Positions 23,410 through 34,879 of a DNA stretch of 64,000 nt are shown piece by piece. Position 1 is the stretch's first letter, and every line of letters begins with the position of its first letter. The position numbers were made by a program, and so were the translations under genes. Source of the stretch: Ophioderma brevispina (taxonomy: Eukaryota; Echinodermata; Ophiuroidea; Amphilepidida; Ophiodermatidae); NCBI GenBank assembly GCA_023653785.1, contig JAMKCH010084978.1:39845-103844 (forward strand), in the 5' to 3' direction. Under the pieces are notes generated by a model. That model was not told where the DNA came from, ran no database searches, and worked only from the letters and a program-made list of their open reading frames with translations.

Positions 23410-25825
23410 GAAGGTATTATTAAGTTAGCACTTATGTAAGATTCAAAAAAACTACTGAAATTTATTGATCATAAGTGCTAAATTTATTTATTTTTTTTTT
23501 GCCCCAGTTTAACTATTTCAAACAAGAGAAAGTTAGGAAGCCTGTCTGTAGCTCAAATTTGAGAATTCACATAAAGCTATGTATTGATGCTTGGAGCATT
23601 GTGTAAAAATTAATCCTTTCTCTGCGGTGATTGATCAGCCATGAGATTTTTGAGGGTGGTAAAGTGTCTTGTTAGGTGTCAATCATGTATACAGCTAACA
23701 GCTACAATTAAGCAGAGAAGTGATTGACAATTATGAATTAACTGAATATATGTATCCATTGCTGTGTTTCATCTCAATGCCAGTGAAGTTGGGAGTACAA
23801 TGCAACATTTTATTAAGTTGTTACCGTGTGTTGAGATATTGAACGATTTCAAAACTTAAAAGTGAACAAGAACGACCCAAATTTATTATTTCGTCAAATG
23901 TGTTGAATTAACTTGCTGACAGTATTTACTTATATATGAAAATGTGTGATGTATTTTATGTATAGATTTTATTTACAGTTATAAATTTCATTTTTAGCTG
24001 CACTTAAACACTGAAGAAAGTAAAAAAAAAATGTTCTTCCCTCTGTGATGAACGCATTTAATGTCGATGCTATGTTGTGTCTTCAAACTTTACCCAATAT
24101 GCAGAAAAGGTAAATTTGGATGCATAATGGGCAAAGTTTAAGTTTGCACAACATTTATACATTGGAAAATGTGACCTCACATTGGGGAGTGTAATACACT
24201 ACAGACTATCTTGTGGCATTCCAGTGTCAAAGGGCATAGGTCAGAGGTCAGAACACACAGATGAAGTGAGGAGCCGACCCTGCTAGCCAAAGCTGTTTGA
24301 AAGTCTCTTTTATTATGACAAAACCAATAATGTCAAGAGCAAACACCGTTTTGGATATCGATTTCCCTAGCTACACATCTTGTGGAAATTTGACTACATT
24401 TCACTGTGGGCAAATATTTCATTAAATAAAGTATTACACAGATCATTAAGGAGATAACGGTGATAGAGGGCGCTATAACATGCAAATTATAGCAAGAGAC
24501 AATTTGAATAGGGTCTGACAGCTGTGTGGTATTTGGAATGAATGCATCCCAAATACTGGTTGAAACTATGTCCTTGAGTGGAAGAATGAAACTAAAGCAA
24601 AATCCATCCACTGAAGCATGGTGATTTTGAATTATCAATAATAATTAATCAAGAAATCAAATAATATTGCCAATGATAACATGCAGACAGAATATTGCCA
24701 CTTGGAGTGGAAAGATTTTGCCCTTGTTACTCATGCAAGGATCTTGTAGTGCTAGTTCAATGTGTGAAACCAAGTATTACTACCTCAAAAACAATTACCT
24801 TTTTAATCTCAGTTTAAAGGGACACTCTGCATAGTACGCATTCACTGTATCGTGCAGAATGCCCCTTTAAATATGGATTCAGTCTTGTACATTAATGCCC
24901 TTTAACCAAATTAGCAGTGACTTGTAGGATTGAATAGCTGTATTATTATTAACATTAAAATCATTGTGTATATGTCAATTAGGTTTCATTTGTGTTGAAA
25001 AAGTCCCTTTCTAGAAGTAATTCTCAATTTGGTGAAATTTAGGTGAGTGTTAATTTTACCCAAAAAAATTCACCCAAATTTGACCCTTTTTTGACCATAT
25101 TTGGACAGGTTGACTAATTTGAATTATGCGGATGGAGTACCAATAATAATTCGCCCAATCGGGTTGAATCGAATAGTAATGCCACTATTTACTAATATAA
25201 ATTATGTCCTCTACCAGTGTATGACTTGTATCATGTTAATACAGTTAAAATGGTATTTAGTAGTGTGTACCGTAGTGAATTCTTGATCATAATGAATGTT
25301 ACATAAATAAAAATGTATGTGTTAAAATTCAAGTCATTTCAAGTGGTAGTTTATTTGTCTCATTGAGCATTGCTTATTTGTCATTTCTCCCGTTCCATCT
25401 CCCGTCTTCACATTGTATTGTGATGTGATCTAGAAAACCCATCGGATCGGATCGCACTTGGTCGGTTTTAAGACTGCCTGCCTGTCGGTTTAGGGCTCTT
25501 TGTTAGCTTTTTGAGTCACCTGGGGCTACCTGTGGACAGCAATGGAATGTGCACATTACAATGGTGGATTAATGCATATGGATTGTAATGTTATACAAAT
25601 AATGAATGTTTATGAGTGCAATGGTACATTTCATCTTTCAACGAATGAAAATATTTCCATTGCACAAATGAAAAACATTTGTTTTATATAACAGCTAAGT
25701 AGATCCTTGTCATTTTAAGCTCAGTCTGACTAGTTTGACTACGCTAAGCCTAGCCTAGGCTATCCAAGTAGCAAGCTCCTACGGATCCAGGGCCTAGCTC
25801 TGCAGGGCTAGGCCTAAATGTTGAC
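23410..25825. other. No supported gene; one small hairpin
   Basis: AT-rich. A 57-bp hairpin at 24814-24870 (TTAAAGGGACACTCTGCA... with the inverse ending CCCCTTTAA) is flanked by TTAA words, like a minimal relative of the TTAA elements. The minus frame at 24333-24638 has no solid splice border. GGCCTA-rich words cluster at 25745-25815. Confidence 0.5.
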
Positions 25826-26770
25826 TTGCATTTACCTTCTCCTAATGCTTGCTAATGCTTGGTCTGAAGAAACCTCCATGGCCAGGAAATTCCAAGTAGA
25901 TCCTGGTAAAAATTTGCAGGCAGAAACAAGACCGTGCTCCATTGTTTACTCATGCATAGACTGCAAGTTCCAAGACTCGCTGCTGCACCACTGATCATAA
26001 TAGCCTCGTAGCCGCGGCAAAGTTCCGTATAAGTGTGTGCATTAGGTAATCCGCGTTTTGTGAAGATGCACAAGGCATGCAATAGAGCGAAATGTATGGA
26101 ACAAAAATGCACGCCAAATGGAACTAAAAATGCGCAGTATGTGACGTAAGCATACGATATATCGTTTAATGACATGTGACCGATAATCCTCCAATCAAAT
26201 GACAAGGTTCTACTTAACACCTCTAATGCACACAAAGGCAGCATTTTATAATACCTGCCACATGTATTGATCGAGATCTCGATCACTTGAGCACAGTAAG
26301 TGTTAAGGTGTTATATAAATGTGCATATTCATTTCATGCCCCGCTGTCTGTACCATGTGGCTCAAACAAAGCTGGTAGGCAGGCAGTCTCAAAACTGACC
26401 AAATCCAACAGGTTTTACAGATGGTATCACATTTAATCAGGGTATAGATAAAGGCAGAACATGCAAGTGTAGCTCCCATAGAATAAATTGGAGCAACCTT
26501 GTAAAATAGAATTCATTAAATAAAGCTAGGGTACTAAAGACAAGTAGTTCTCAAACCACAAGTGTCGTCTGCTTTCGTGATCCACCTTTCCTTCACTCCT
26601 CTCTTTTAACTTGACCTCAGAGGACCTTTGACCTTGGCAATTGACCCTGGACCTCATTATCATGATTGTTCCCTGTTGCGTGAAAGGCCTAAGTTTGGTT
26701 GCAATTGGACTTCAACCTTTCAAAAAATGCCAATTTGATGTTTTCAGCCCATTAACTTGACCTCAGATGA
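25826..26770. repeat. Direct duplication of about 0.95 kb, copy 1
   Basis: Matches 26791-27990 in the same orientation from TTGCATTTACCTTCTCC through CAGCCCATTAACTTGACC. Within it, copy 1 has about 100 bp near 26210-26300 that is missing from copy 2. The 3' part contains one full unit of a repeat of about 146 bp with TTGACCTCAG...GACCTTTGACC. Confidence 0.9.
25836..25942 (-). CDS. Candidate first coding exon, copy 1
   Basis: On the minus strand an ATG in strong context (AAACAATGG) opens 35 codons plus two bases, MEHGLVSACKFLPGSTW then NFLAMEVSSDQALASIRR, ending at a donor AGAAG|GTAAAT. The upstream minus-strand sequence has an ATTGG (CCAAT) word and a TTACGTCAC CRE-like word, so a promoter is plausible. 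The same 107 bp recur without change at 26801-26907. Downstream exons were not identified; a link to the minus-strand candidates at 6.6-14 kb is possible but unproven. Confidence 0.4.
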
Positions 26771-26790
26771 AAAAAAAAAAAAAAAAAAAA
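26771..26790. repeat. A20 tract at the duplication junction
   Basis: A run of A bases directly between the two copies. It may mark a retro-insertion tail or a slippage-prone join. Confidence 0.9.
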
Positions 26791-26800
26791 TTGCATTTAC

Positions 26801-26907
26801 CTTCTCCTAATGCTTGCTAATGCTTGGTCTGAAGAAACCTCCATGGCCAGGAAATTCCAAGTAGATCCTGGTAAAAATTTGCAGGCAGAAACAAGACCGT
26901 GCTCCAT
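26801..26907 (-). CDS. Candidate first coding exon, copy 2
   Basis: Identical over all 107 bp to the candidate at 25836-25942, with the same ATG context and donor. The copies differ at several positions outside, so the exon is the best-preserved part. Reading beyond the ATG into the 5' side gives a longer open minus frame in both copies, which is only a by-product of the duplication. Confidence 0.35.
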
Positions 26908-27393
26908 TGTTTACTCGTGCATAGACTGCAAGTTCCAAGACTCGCTGCTGCACCACTGATCATAATAGCCTCGTAGCCGCGGCAAAGTTCCGTATAAGTG
27001 TGTGCATTAGGTAATCCGCGTTTTGTGAAGATGCACAAGGCATGCAATAGAGCGAAATGTATGGAACAAAATTGCACGCCAAATGGAACTAAAAATGCGC
27101 AGTATGTGACGTAAGCATACGATATATCGTTTAATGAACTGTGACGGATAATCCTCCAATCAAATGACAGGGATTATATTAAGGTGTTATATAAATGGGC
27201 ATATTCATTTGATGCCCGCTGTCTGTACCCTGTGGCTCAAACAAAGCTGGTAGGCAGGCAGTTCAAAACTGACCAAATCCAACAGGTTTTACAGATAGTA
27301 TCACATTTAATCAGGGTATAGATAAAGGCAGAAGCCTGCAAGTGGTAGCTACCATCTAATAAATTGGAGCCAACCTTGTAAATAGAATCATTC

Positions 27394-27722
27394 GGGGTAC
27401 ACTGATTTTTTCCAGGTAGAGGGCACCCTAATTTAGCTAAACTTACACCCTCAAACACAATATAACTCAAGGACTGAGTGTGGGGAAAATGCACTAAGTC
27501 CAAAAAGAGGCGATGACGTCATGCACCAACACTATATGGCCAGCAAAATCGCTGGCCGGGCCAGTAACTCCCTCGTGGCTTGCCATGCCTGGTCATATAG
27601 ATGGGAGGCCGGAGGCCCTGGGTACGAATCCCGCCAGGGACGTCCACGTTTCTTTAGTTTCTATCCCTTTACACCTTTCCTTCCTCTCGGAGATAGCTAG
27701 AAACCAAAAGGCAGTTAGGGTT
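27394..27722 (+). mobile_element. 329-bp insertion with tRNA-like (SINE-like) part
   Basis: Comparison with copy 1 shows an extra segment here. It contains a B-box-like GGGTACGAATCCC (27629-27641) preceded by a degraded A-box region, then TTTCTATCCCTTTACACC. This fits a tRNA-derived SINE on the plus strand. No clear target duplication beyond ATT/GTT is seen. Confidence 0.6.
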
Positions 27723-27999
27723 AAATAAGCTGGGAACTAAAGAAAGGGCGTCTCAAACCACAGTGGTCGCCTGCTTTCGTGGTCCACCTTTCCCACACTC
27801 CTCTTTTATAACTTGACTAATAGGACCTTCCCGCCCCCCCCTTTGACAATGACCCTGGACCTCATTATCATGATATGTTCCCTGATTGCGTTGAAAGGCC
27901 TAGTGTGGGTGCAATTGGATCTTCAAACTTTCAAAAAATCAAAAAGCCAATTGAGGTTTTCAGCCCATTAACTTGACTCAGATGGACCTTTGACCTTGT

Positions 28000-28470
28000 A
28001 TGGGGAGAGCGTGCCTCGCGGTTAGGGTGCTTGACTGTGGTGCAAATTTACCAAAAAATCCCGGGTTAGAATCCGCTGGGAATTTATTCTGGTGCTCCAA
28101 TTCTGGATTTAATGTATACGAGATATTGATTAAATACAGAATCCGCTATCCTCCATGGTTCGTCTGGAATTGGGCAAATGAATCATGAAAGGCATCCCGT
28201 CCGTCGGCAGGGGCCGTTTAAGCCAGTTGTCCATGTACAGAGAGTCACAACTGTACAGGTAATCGCATTCAGTGTCGAATAAGATTAGGGGTAACACACC
28301 CCGATTGTTCCAATCATTCTTCAGTCTAAAAGTGGGCCATTTAGGAGCGTCCTGATCATGGATCTCTACACGCGGACCGGATCAGCTTACTAATGTTGAA
28401 TAAATCCTGACCCCACCACAAGCCATTACCAATGACTTGTGGATACGTCCGCGCTAAGAAGAGACCATGT
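28000..28470 (+). mobile_element. tRNA-derived SINE-like element
   Basis: An A-box-like GCCTCGCGGTTAGGGTG and a B-box-like GGGTTAGAATCC about 55 bp apart form a tRNA-like head. A body follows with GGGGCCGTTTAAGCC and GTACAGAGAGTCACAAC, which resembles conserved central domains of invertebrate SINEs (from memory, superfamily not fixed). The 3' limit is uncertain. Confidence 0.5.
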
Positions 28471-28559
28471 ATGTGACCCTTAAAGCCGCATCATATAAAG
28501 CTCCCCAAGGGGCATGTATGTCCCAGTTCTGTAAGCAAGTGAGACTTTTTCTTCTTGAA

Positions 28560-28880
28560 TTAGGCCAATTTGATGTTTTAGCCCTTTTTATGACTTTATC
28601 TCCACGACCTTTGACATTGGTATGTGAACTTTGACCTCATTTATGATGGGACAACAAGGGACATTCTATGATCCAAAGGTTTGTAGCTATTGACTTTTAC
28701 TTTTTGAAATTGTCAATGTGATGTTTAAGCCCATTTTATAACTTGACCTCGTTGACCTTTGACCTTGGTATGTTGACCCATTGACCTATTAGATGTGAGG
28801 TCCAAGGGCATTCTATGACCCCAATGTCGGTAGCAATGGACTTCTCGAATGAGAAACTTCGACTTTAACCTTGAAACATG
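28560..28880. repeat. Repeat of about 146-150 bp with TGACCTTTGACC motifs
   Basis: Two units start at about 28590 and 28738, each with TTGACCTTTGACCTTGG or variants, GGGCATTCTATGA and TGATGTTT.AGCCC. The same unit occurs in the 26.6- and 27.8-kb segments. The reverse complement reads AGGTCAAAGGTCA, a perfect DR1 of nuclear-receptor half sites. The sequence is most simply a dispersed repeat. Confidence 0.75.
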
Positions 28881-28912
28881 GGCACCCAGGCCACACGGTC
28901 GGACAGAATTAA

Positions 28913-29115
28913 AGGGACAGGAGGAGGATTTTGCGGATACAAAATTCTCGCAATTTTCACTGGATCGGGTGTAGACCACCGACAGAGACGTTCAAAAGTT
29001 TGTGGGAAGTACAACAGAAAACCGCAAAAAAACCTTTTTGAACTTGCCTGCTATCGTAATGTTTCTGCGTGCACGACAGAAATTTAACTATCATTCTTAT
29101 TACACAAAGACGGCG
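28913..29115. mobile_element. End of a TTAA-flanked element, related to 47.6-47.87 kb
   Basis: Begins at a TTAA (28909-28912) with AGGGACAGGAGGAGGATTTTG. About 200 bp aligns in inverse orientation to 47636-47866, including GTGTAGACCAC, AACCGCAAA and CGTGCACGACAGAAA, and that copy also ends at a TTAA. The other end was not located. Confidence 0.65.
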
Positions 29116-31320
29116 TGTTCGATTATTCACTTTAGGTGTGATCTATACATTGGTAAGCATTCCAATATGACAAAAAAACAGGGGGGTTCGAAAAAAAACT
29201 TGGGGGTGGTTTTCTGAAATGTTGAAAAAAGATCTTAAAATGGCCCCAAAACTAATTTAAATGGTCGCGTGTGCCTCTCTGATGTTAAGAGAAAGAGCTT
29301 GGACCCACTGCTCGGGGGGGGGGGGGGGGGTTCTTCTGGAAAAGGTGGTACGGGGATTTCCGGCTGAGAGGGTATCATTTTCAGCCCCTCTGGTCTATTA
29401 TCGGTCTTTTTTTCTTGAAAAGGACATCGTCGGATAAGAGAAGGAGGCCCTCTATTAATCATAATAGTTATATGTACAACAATTTGAGTTGGTGTTGACA
29501 AGGTACTTATATGTACGCAAAGGGTTTTTTATCCCCAAAATACACTTGTATCAAGAAAAAATTAGAAAAAGTCTGAGGAACTGGGCATGCTCTCTGGAAA
29601 AAGCCAAAGCTCTAGAGCAGGCCTCCATGACAATGACCATATATGAAGGAACAGGAAGATGTTGAATAGAGACCTTTTCCTTGGAGCTTGTAGTGACGCT
29701 AAGAGGACATTTTGGCCTTCATAAGCTACAAAGAAGCACATGAGGCAGGCCCTTATAACCAATACCCACAATACCTATTAGCTTATGCCTGCTAAGATTT
29801 GGATATATAACAGTCTTCACACCAAGCAGACCTGGAATACAAACACAATGGCCCATGACCGCGCTAATTATATCATGAGCAAGTAACAAAGATGGTCTAT
29901 ATAGATAGAGAGGCAAAACGTTTATACGTAATCTTAGAAATTCATCGTATCGCATGTTTTGCCGACCACAAAGAAAAAAACATAGAGTACCAACAATAGA
30001 AAGGCAATGGCTGCTCCGCTTCTTCAACATACTGTGGTTGCTGCTTTGCATATACACTAATCGTAGTGATACAAATTGATGTATGTGTTAGAGGTGCATG
30101 TGTCTAAATAGTGCACCTGGATCATTGTGCTCAGATACTACTCGCTTAGGGGCTGAGGCGCGCTTAGGGGAAAAGATGTATTCATTGAGGCGGTTTATTT
30201 AAAATCAAGACGACTGAAGTGCTCATTTTATTCGTGGGGTGGCCGGGTAGGACAAACATTAACCACCCAATAGCACCCAACATCCAACAACTGCATAATT
30301 TGGGGATGTTTGTATCGAATTGACATGAGGTGTGTATACAAGCACCCAAAACTAATAATATTTCCGTGCAATATTCAAAAGTGCAGCAGCCCCGCACGGA
30401 CGATTGTTTTGATGGGGCTCACCCCCTTTGGAACTACACATGAGTAGATCATTCCCATGGCGCAGTTCAATAGCTCATTCACATGATGAGCAATACATCC
30501 CCTGTATTAGTATGATTATGATACCCAGGAAGTGCATGGTCAGTGTTGTTAACAGTGTTTCATACAAGGCTACTGAACAGAGCCCCTTGGTAGAGAACAT
30601 GCCCTACCCATAAGAGTGATTATGTATGTTTGTATGTTAACAGTTCGTTGTTGTGTTGGCATTTCCATTTAGTGTCCGGCCCCCAGAAAAAACAAAACCC
30701 CCAAAATGCAAAAATGAGGTCTTCACCCCAAGAACCAGAACGCATCACATATATGTGCTAATTAATATAGTGCACATTCTTGCCAGCGCGGCATTGTGGT
30801 TCTTGGGGTGGAAAGGCTTCAAATATGGAAATTTAAGAAACAATTGAAGCCTGCATTATAAAACGTACATAAAGACGACTGTTGCGGGAATTTTTAGGGG
30901 GATTTTTGGAAAACCAGCAAAAGGTAAACTTTGAGCTGTCGCTTATTATGCAAACGTTTCAAGTTCATCCTTCTCATGAAAACTATAGAGGGCGTCCTTC
31001 ATTGCTCTAGACGGCGATGTCCTTGGTCATATGAAAAGGGTTGAATTTTGTTACCAAATATATTTTCCAGTGTCCATCAGGTATGAAAATACATGGTAAC
31101 TGCAAGTATGAAAAATAGTGATGACAGAATGGCGAATAATACATGTTATAATAGTTTTCTCGCAGCTTAGGGGCTTCAACACAATGGAGCTTCACACATA
31201 CTCTCCACCATCGCGGCACCAAAAGAATGTTTTGCTTTAAGTCGAGTCATGCTCTTTTGTGACCACTGATATGGAGAACTACTCATAATCACAACATGCA
31301 TAACACAGGTATGTATATAA
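29116..31320. other. No supported gene
   Basis: Minus frames at 29562-29771 and 29719-30057 (112 codons) are open but have no recognised domain or paired splice sites. A G run lies at 29315-29330. Frames on the plus strand are short. Confidence 0.45.
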
Positions 31321-31326
31321 TATGAT

Positions 31327-31417
31327 ATTATATATATATATAGATATATATATATATATATATATATCTATATATATATATGAGAGAGCGAGAGGAGAGA
31401 GGCGAGAGAGAGAGAGG
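31327..31417. repeat. (TA)n then (GA)n microsatellite
   Basis: A TA tract with symmetric TAGATA/TATCTA interruptions, which makes it palindromic, is followed by a GAGA tract to 31417. Confidence 0.9.
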
Positions 31418-31857
31418 ATTGGAAGTTAAATACATGTCACAGGATATAGAGATGGGTGGTTCAACAACTCTAATTTTTTTATAAGACATCAGTTTCACTT
31501 ATGCATACATTCTGTGATTTTGGGTGGTCCCAGTCAGCACATCCTTACCCAAACCAAAAGTGAGAAACCCCGGCCAATGATATTGAATGATCTGTTACCA
31601 AATCTATGTTTGGTGCGAGGTATAACGAGCTTGACGAAGCTAGTGGATGTGGGGGGCGGGGTGCCAGGGCCAAGATGTTTATTTAAATCGTAATAAATTA
31701 GTGGATCTAATGCTGATACATTTCTCAGATTAGGGGCTATTTGAGCCATCCTGCTGCCCTGGAAATTTTAACTACTTAGTCTCCAGCAGACCCAAAAATG
31801 CAATTTCATTAATATATCATGAAATGCCAGTGCACCAAGTGTTGGAAAAAAATGGGC

Positions 31858-31932
31858 ACTTCTCCGGATTCGAACCGGCAAACCTCTGTATTACCAGCAC
31901 GGCACTCTCTGGCCAATTGAGCTCACAATCCA
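31858..31932 (-). tRNA. tRNA-like sequence, probably SINE head
   Basis: The minus strand carries GAGCTCAATTGGCCAGAGAG (D-arm-like) and GCCGGTTCGAATCCGG (T arm with B box). A CTGGTAA loop would give a GGT (threonine) anticodon, but the anticodon stem has a mismatch and no clean acceptor stem forms. A tRNA-derived SINE or pseudogene is likelier than a working tRNA. Confidence 0.4.
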
Positions 31933-32483
31933 GGGTTAAAAAAGGAGCGATGATTTTAAGCTATAATTACACAAGGAACTCCAAAAAGTAAATCCGTCGT
32001 TATAAATGTCCCTGCACATTGCAAATAATTAATTGTAAACTGGGGGTGTTTTGAAGTGACGGGTGTATCAATTTTCATGTTTGCACTAAATTGTATTGAT
32101 GATGGGAGTTTTTTTGAACACTTTCAAGTTCTTGTCAAGCTCCCATATAATTATTTATGTCCAATAACTCAAATACCAAAAATGGTTCTAAAGTTGTCTC
32201 GCAGGAGAACTCTAAAGGTCTCCCTGCATGACTATAACCATAACCCTGCACGCAGCCAACATAGACAAATTCGTGCGACCCTCAAATAAACTTTTCTCTC
32301 GGCTGTACCCCACGACGTCACGGGATTGTTTAATCATGTTGCCGTGTATTCTGATGAAGATGGTTCTCTAAGAACCAAAAAGGTTCCCCATGCATCGGTC
32401 ACGCAAACCGATTGGGTTCCAAAAAGAATTGTTTTTCTTCTCCTCTTTGTATGTTTATTTTATCCAACAAAGACAACCCGATC

Positions 32484-32546
32484 TCACACAACACACACAC
32501 ACAACACACACACACATACACACACACACACACCACAACACACACC
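32484..32546. repeat. (CA)n-rich microsatellite
   Basis: Imperfect CA repeats (ACACACACAC with AACAC and TACAC breaks). The open plus frames here are repeat artefacts (poly TH). Confidence 0.9.
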
Positions 32547-32629
32547 TCACACCATCTTGATGTCGCCAGGCATTACAAAAATGTACAGGTAACATAACAA
32601 AAAAAGGTAAGCTAGGAGGCTTCAAGGTC

Positions 32630-34350
32630 AATAGTCCATTTCATAAAATGCTGCCCAGATTCTCTTTACTTTCAGCAAATTTCTATTCAGTTTTTCTTCA
32701 TTTGAGCCACCTTGAAAAATGGCAACCAAACTGAGGTTAATTTTGTTGAAATCCTGCACTTGTGAATATCAAATTTAAGACATAAAAAAGAGAAATTAAT
32801 ATCTGCTCGGAGTGTCTCTAACACCACCATTTGTCTCAACTGGAACACAAAGGACTCCTTATAACACTCTTGATGTAAAAACATAATTCACCCCATAGTG
32901 GACCTTGGTACAATCAGAGATAGTGTAAAAGGATTCTGGCCAACTTATTCCGAAGTAACAGTTGTGTGAATCAATCCTCCCGATCTTGCGAAGAAATTGG
33001 TTTGTGCAGATGGCCCTGTGGAAAATTTAAAATAAAAAGATTACAATGGGTCTTCTTATGGTACATTTGAAGTTACTATCGTGAACAATTTCCAGTTCAG
33101 GTTTCTTCCAAAATTCTAAACAATCAATCCATCTTTGAACTTCAACAGGTGCCCGATTCCTTAGAATAGATAGACATGTTTGTGAACTTTTTCTGCGCCA
33201 TCCCAAACGGGAAACACAAATGGTTAGAAACATTATCTTGTATATCATTTTGGTTATGAAACCCATACAAACTAATACCATTCATTAAAGAATTGTATCT
33301 TCTTCTATCGCGTGATGCGAATGTCAAAATTCACCAATACAAGAGATCAAATGGTTGACAAAATTATTGCTGAATCCCCTTTGCATTCCATAGAAGAAAC
33401 ATTTTATTCCACCAAATTCAGGTACTGAAGATAAAATTCGACAATCCTAAATTTCCATTAATTTTCTCTGTAACTACCACAACTTAGGGGCAATCTAGAT
33501 AAAGTCGGAGATAATTCCGTTTCCTCGTAGATCCAGTTTGGCTAAACGAATCTAACCACTCAAGATGTCCAATCTGATGAAAAGCAGGCTCAAAAACCCA
33601 TGCCAAAATAGATAATTCAAGGGATTTTCAAAAATTAGAGTAGGCGAGTCAATCTTTTTTAGGCTTATAAATCACAGATTAACTATGTACAATTTACCAT
33701 TTAACTACTTAATGTAGGAACAAAAAAAAGCAAATAATAAAAAATGAAATATTTTGAAGAACAATTGACAGACCGGTCTCCCCCAAATAGACCTACAGCA
33801 GATGACGACTAAAAATACCCTAAAAAGCGGATTGTGGTTTCATCAATAGAGAATAAACAAATATCAAGAATATCTGTGTTTGAGGTCAAACTGTACGGTC
33901 ATGGTGCACAATATTACGCCTTACAAGCTGGGATATTCACACGGAAGGCTTTTTTTGATCTCAGGTCGGAATTTGATCCGCACGTATAGAAATACAGATC
34001 AGATAAAAAGTACTGCCTGTATTTAATACACGTATTTCAAGCAACCAGCACTTGAGGTGATTTTAGCCTATCTATGCCAGAAACACCAAATACCAATTTA
34101 CGAATTTTGATGATTTTTTGGAGTTTCGGACATCCAAAGAAATTCATAAACAAAGACCATTTATCTTCTGAAATTTTTTTTGGAAGGTTAATACACAGAA
34201 CAGAAAAAAGGTACAAAAGTTGTGGCAGCAAAAAGGATAATCACGGAACTTTCCCTTAGAAGCGACAAATTTCTACTTCTCCAACAGTTAAGTGTTATTC
34301 TCAATTTGATGAAGTTTAGGGATGAATTGAGGTCAAAAGAGCATTAGTAG
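32630..34350 (-). pseudogene. L1/Tx1-like LINE ORF2, C-terminal part (broken)
   Basis: Frameshifted minus-strand reading with features of the region after the RT: KLRITLNCWRSRNLSLLGK near 34.3 kb, QLLYLFSVLCINLPKKISE near 34.2 kb, then HRAICTNQFLRKIGRIDS near 33.0 kb and CLKFDIHKCRISTK near 32.77 kb. These follow in the order expected for L1-type ORF2 C-termini. Stops and frameshifts are many. It continues the RT part at 40674-41760 and is separated from it by the 6.3-kb insertion. Confidence 0.7.
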
Positions 34351-34879
34351 GTTGGGCAAACTTGACTTTTTTCTGAAAAAGTTATTTAAAAATAGTTGTT
34401 TCTATGGCAAAATTCTGTAGAATCCAAAAATGACCATTATTTTACATACGTGATGTCTGACGGCGCTAAATTACGAAGATTCAAAATGCCGCCAAAATGA
34501 CGTATTTTTCATCATCACCTACATTTGGGTAGTACCACTTTTAATATGTCTATATATAGGTTTTTGGGTCAAGAAAAACTCAATCTGAAATTTTTTAACA
34601 AGTTTAACCTACCTAAAAATGAGTTATGTGTAAATTTTGATAATTTTCATATTTATAAGTAATTATCACTACTTGCTCAATATAATGTCACTTTTGTTAT
34701 CCCAGTTTCAACCATTTTGTTTTTTAAACTATAAATCCGACTAAAATGTAGTGTATTTATAATCATACAATTTGAGCATACCTTTAGCCTGGAATGTACA
34801 GGGATATGAATCCTTGTAGCTCCATGCCCTAGATTGCTTTCAACAATGAGTCGATTCACTTGTCAAATTTGAGTGCTGA

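Larger units (their letters stand above)
26791..27990. repeat. Direct duplication, copy 2 (interrupted)
   Basis: Second copy of 25826-26770, interrupted between 27393 and 27723 by an insertion. Outside the candidate exon it shows scattered small indels relative to copy 1. Confidence 0.9.

Noticed and set aside
25852..26286. 144-codon minus-strand open frame, partly repeated at 26817-27077
   Set aside because: Its recurrence only reflects the DNA duplication. The shorter, differently framed segment with ATG context and a donor is the better coding candidate.
32326..32597. Plus frames rich in TH repeats
   Set aside because: They translate a (CA)n microsatellite.
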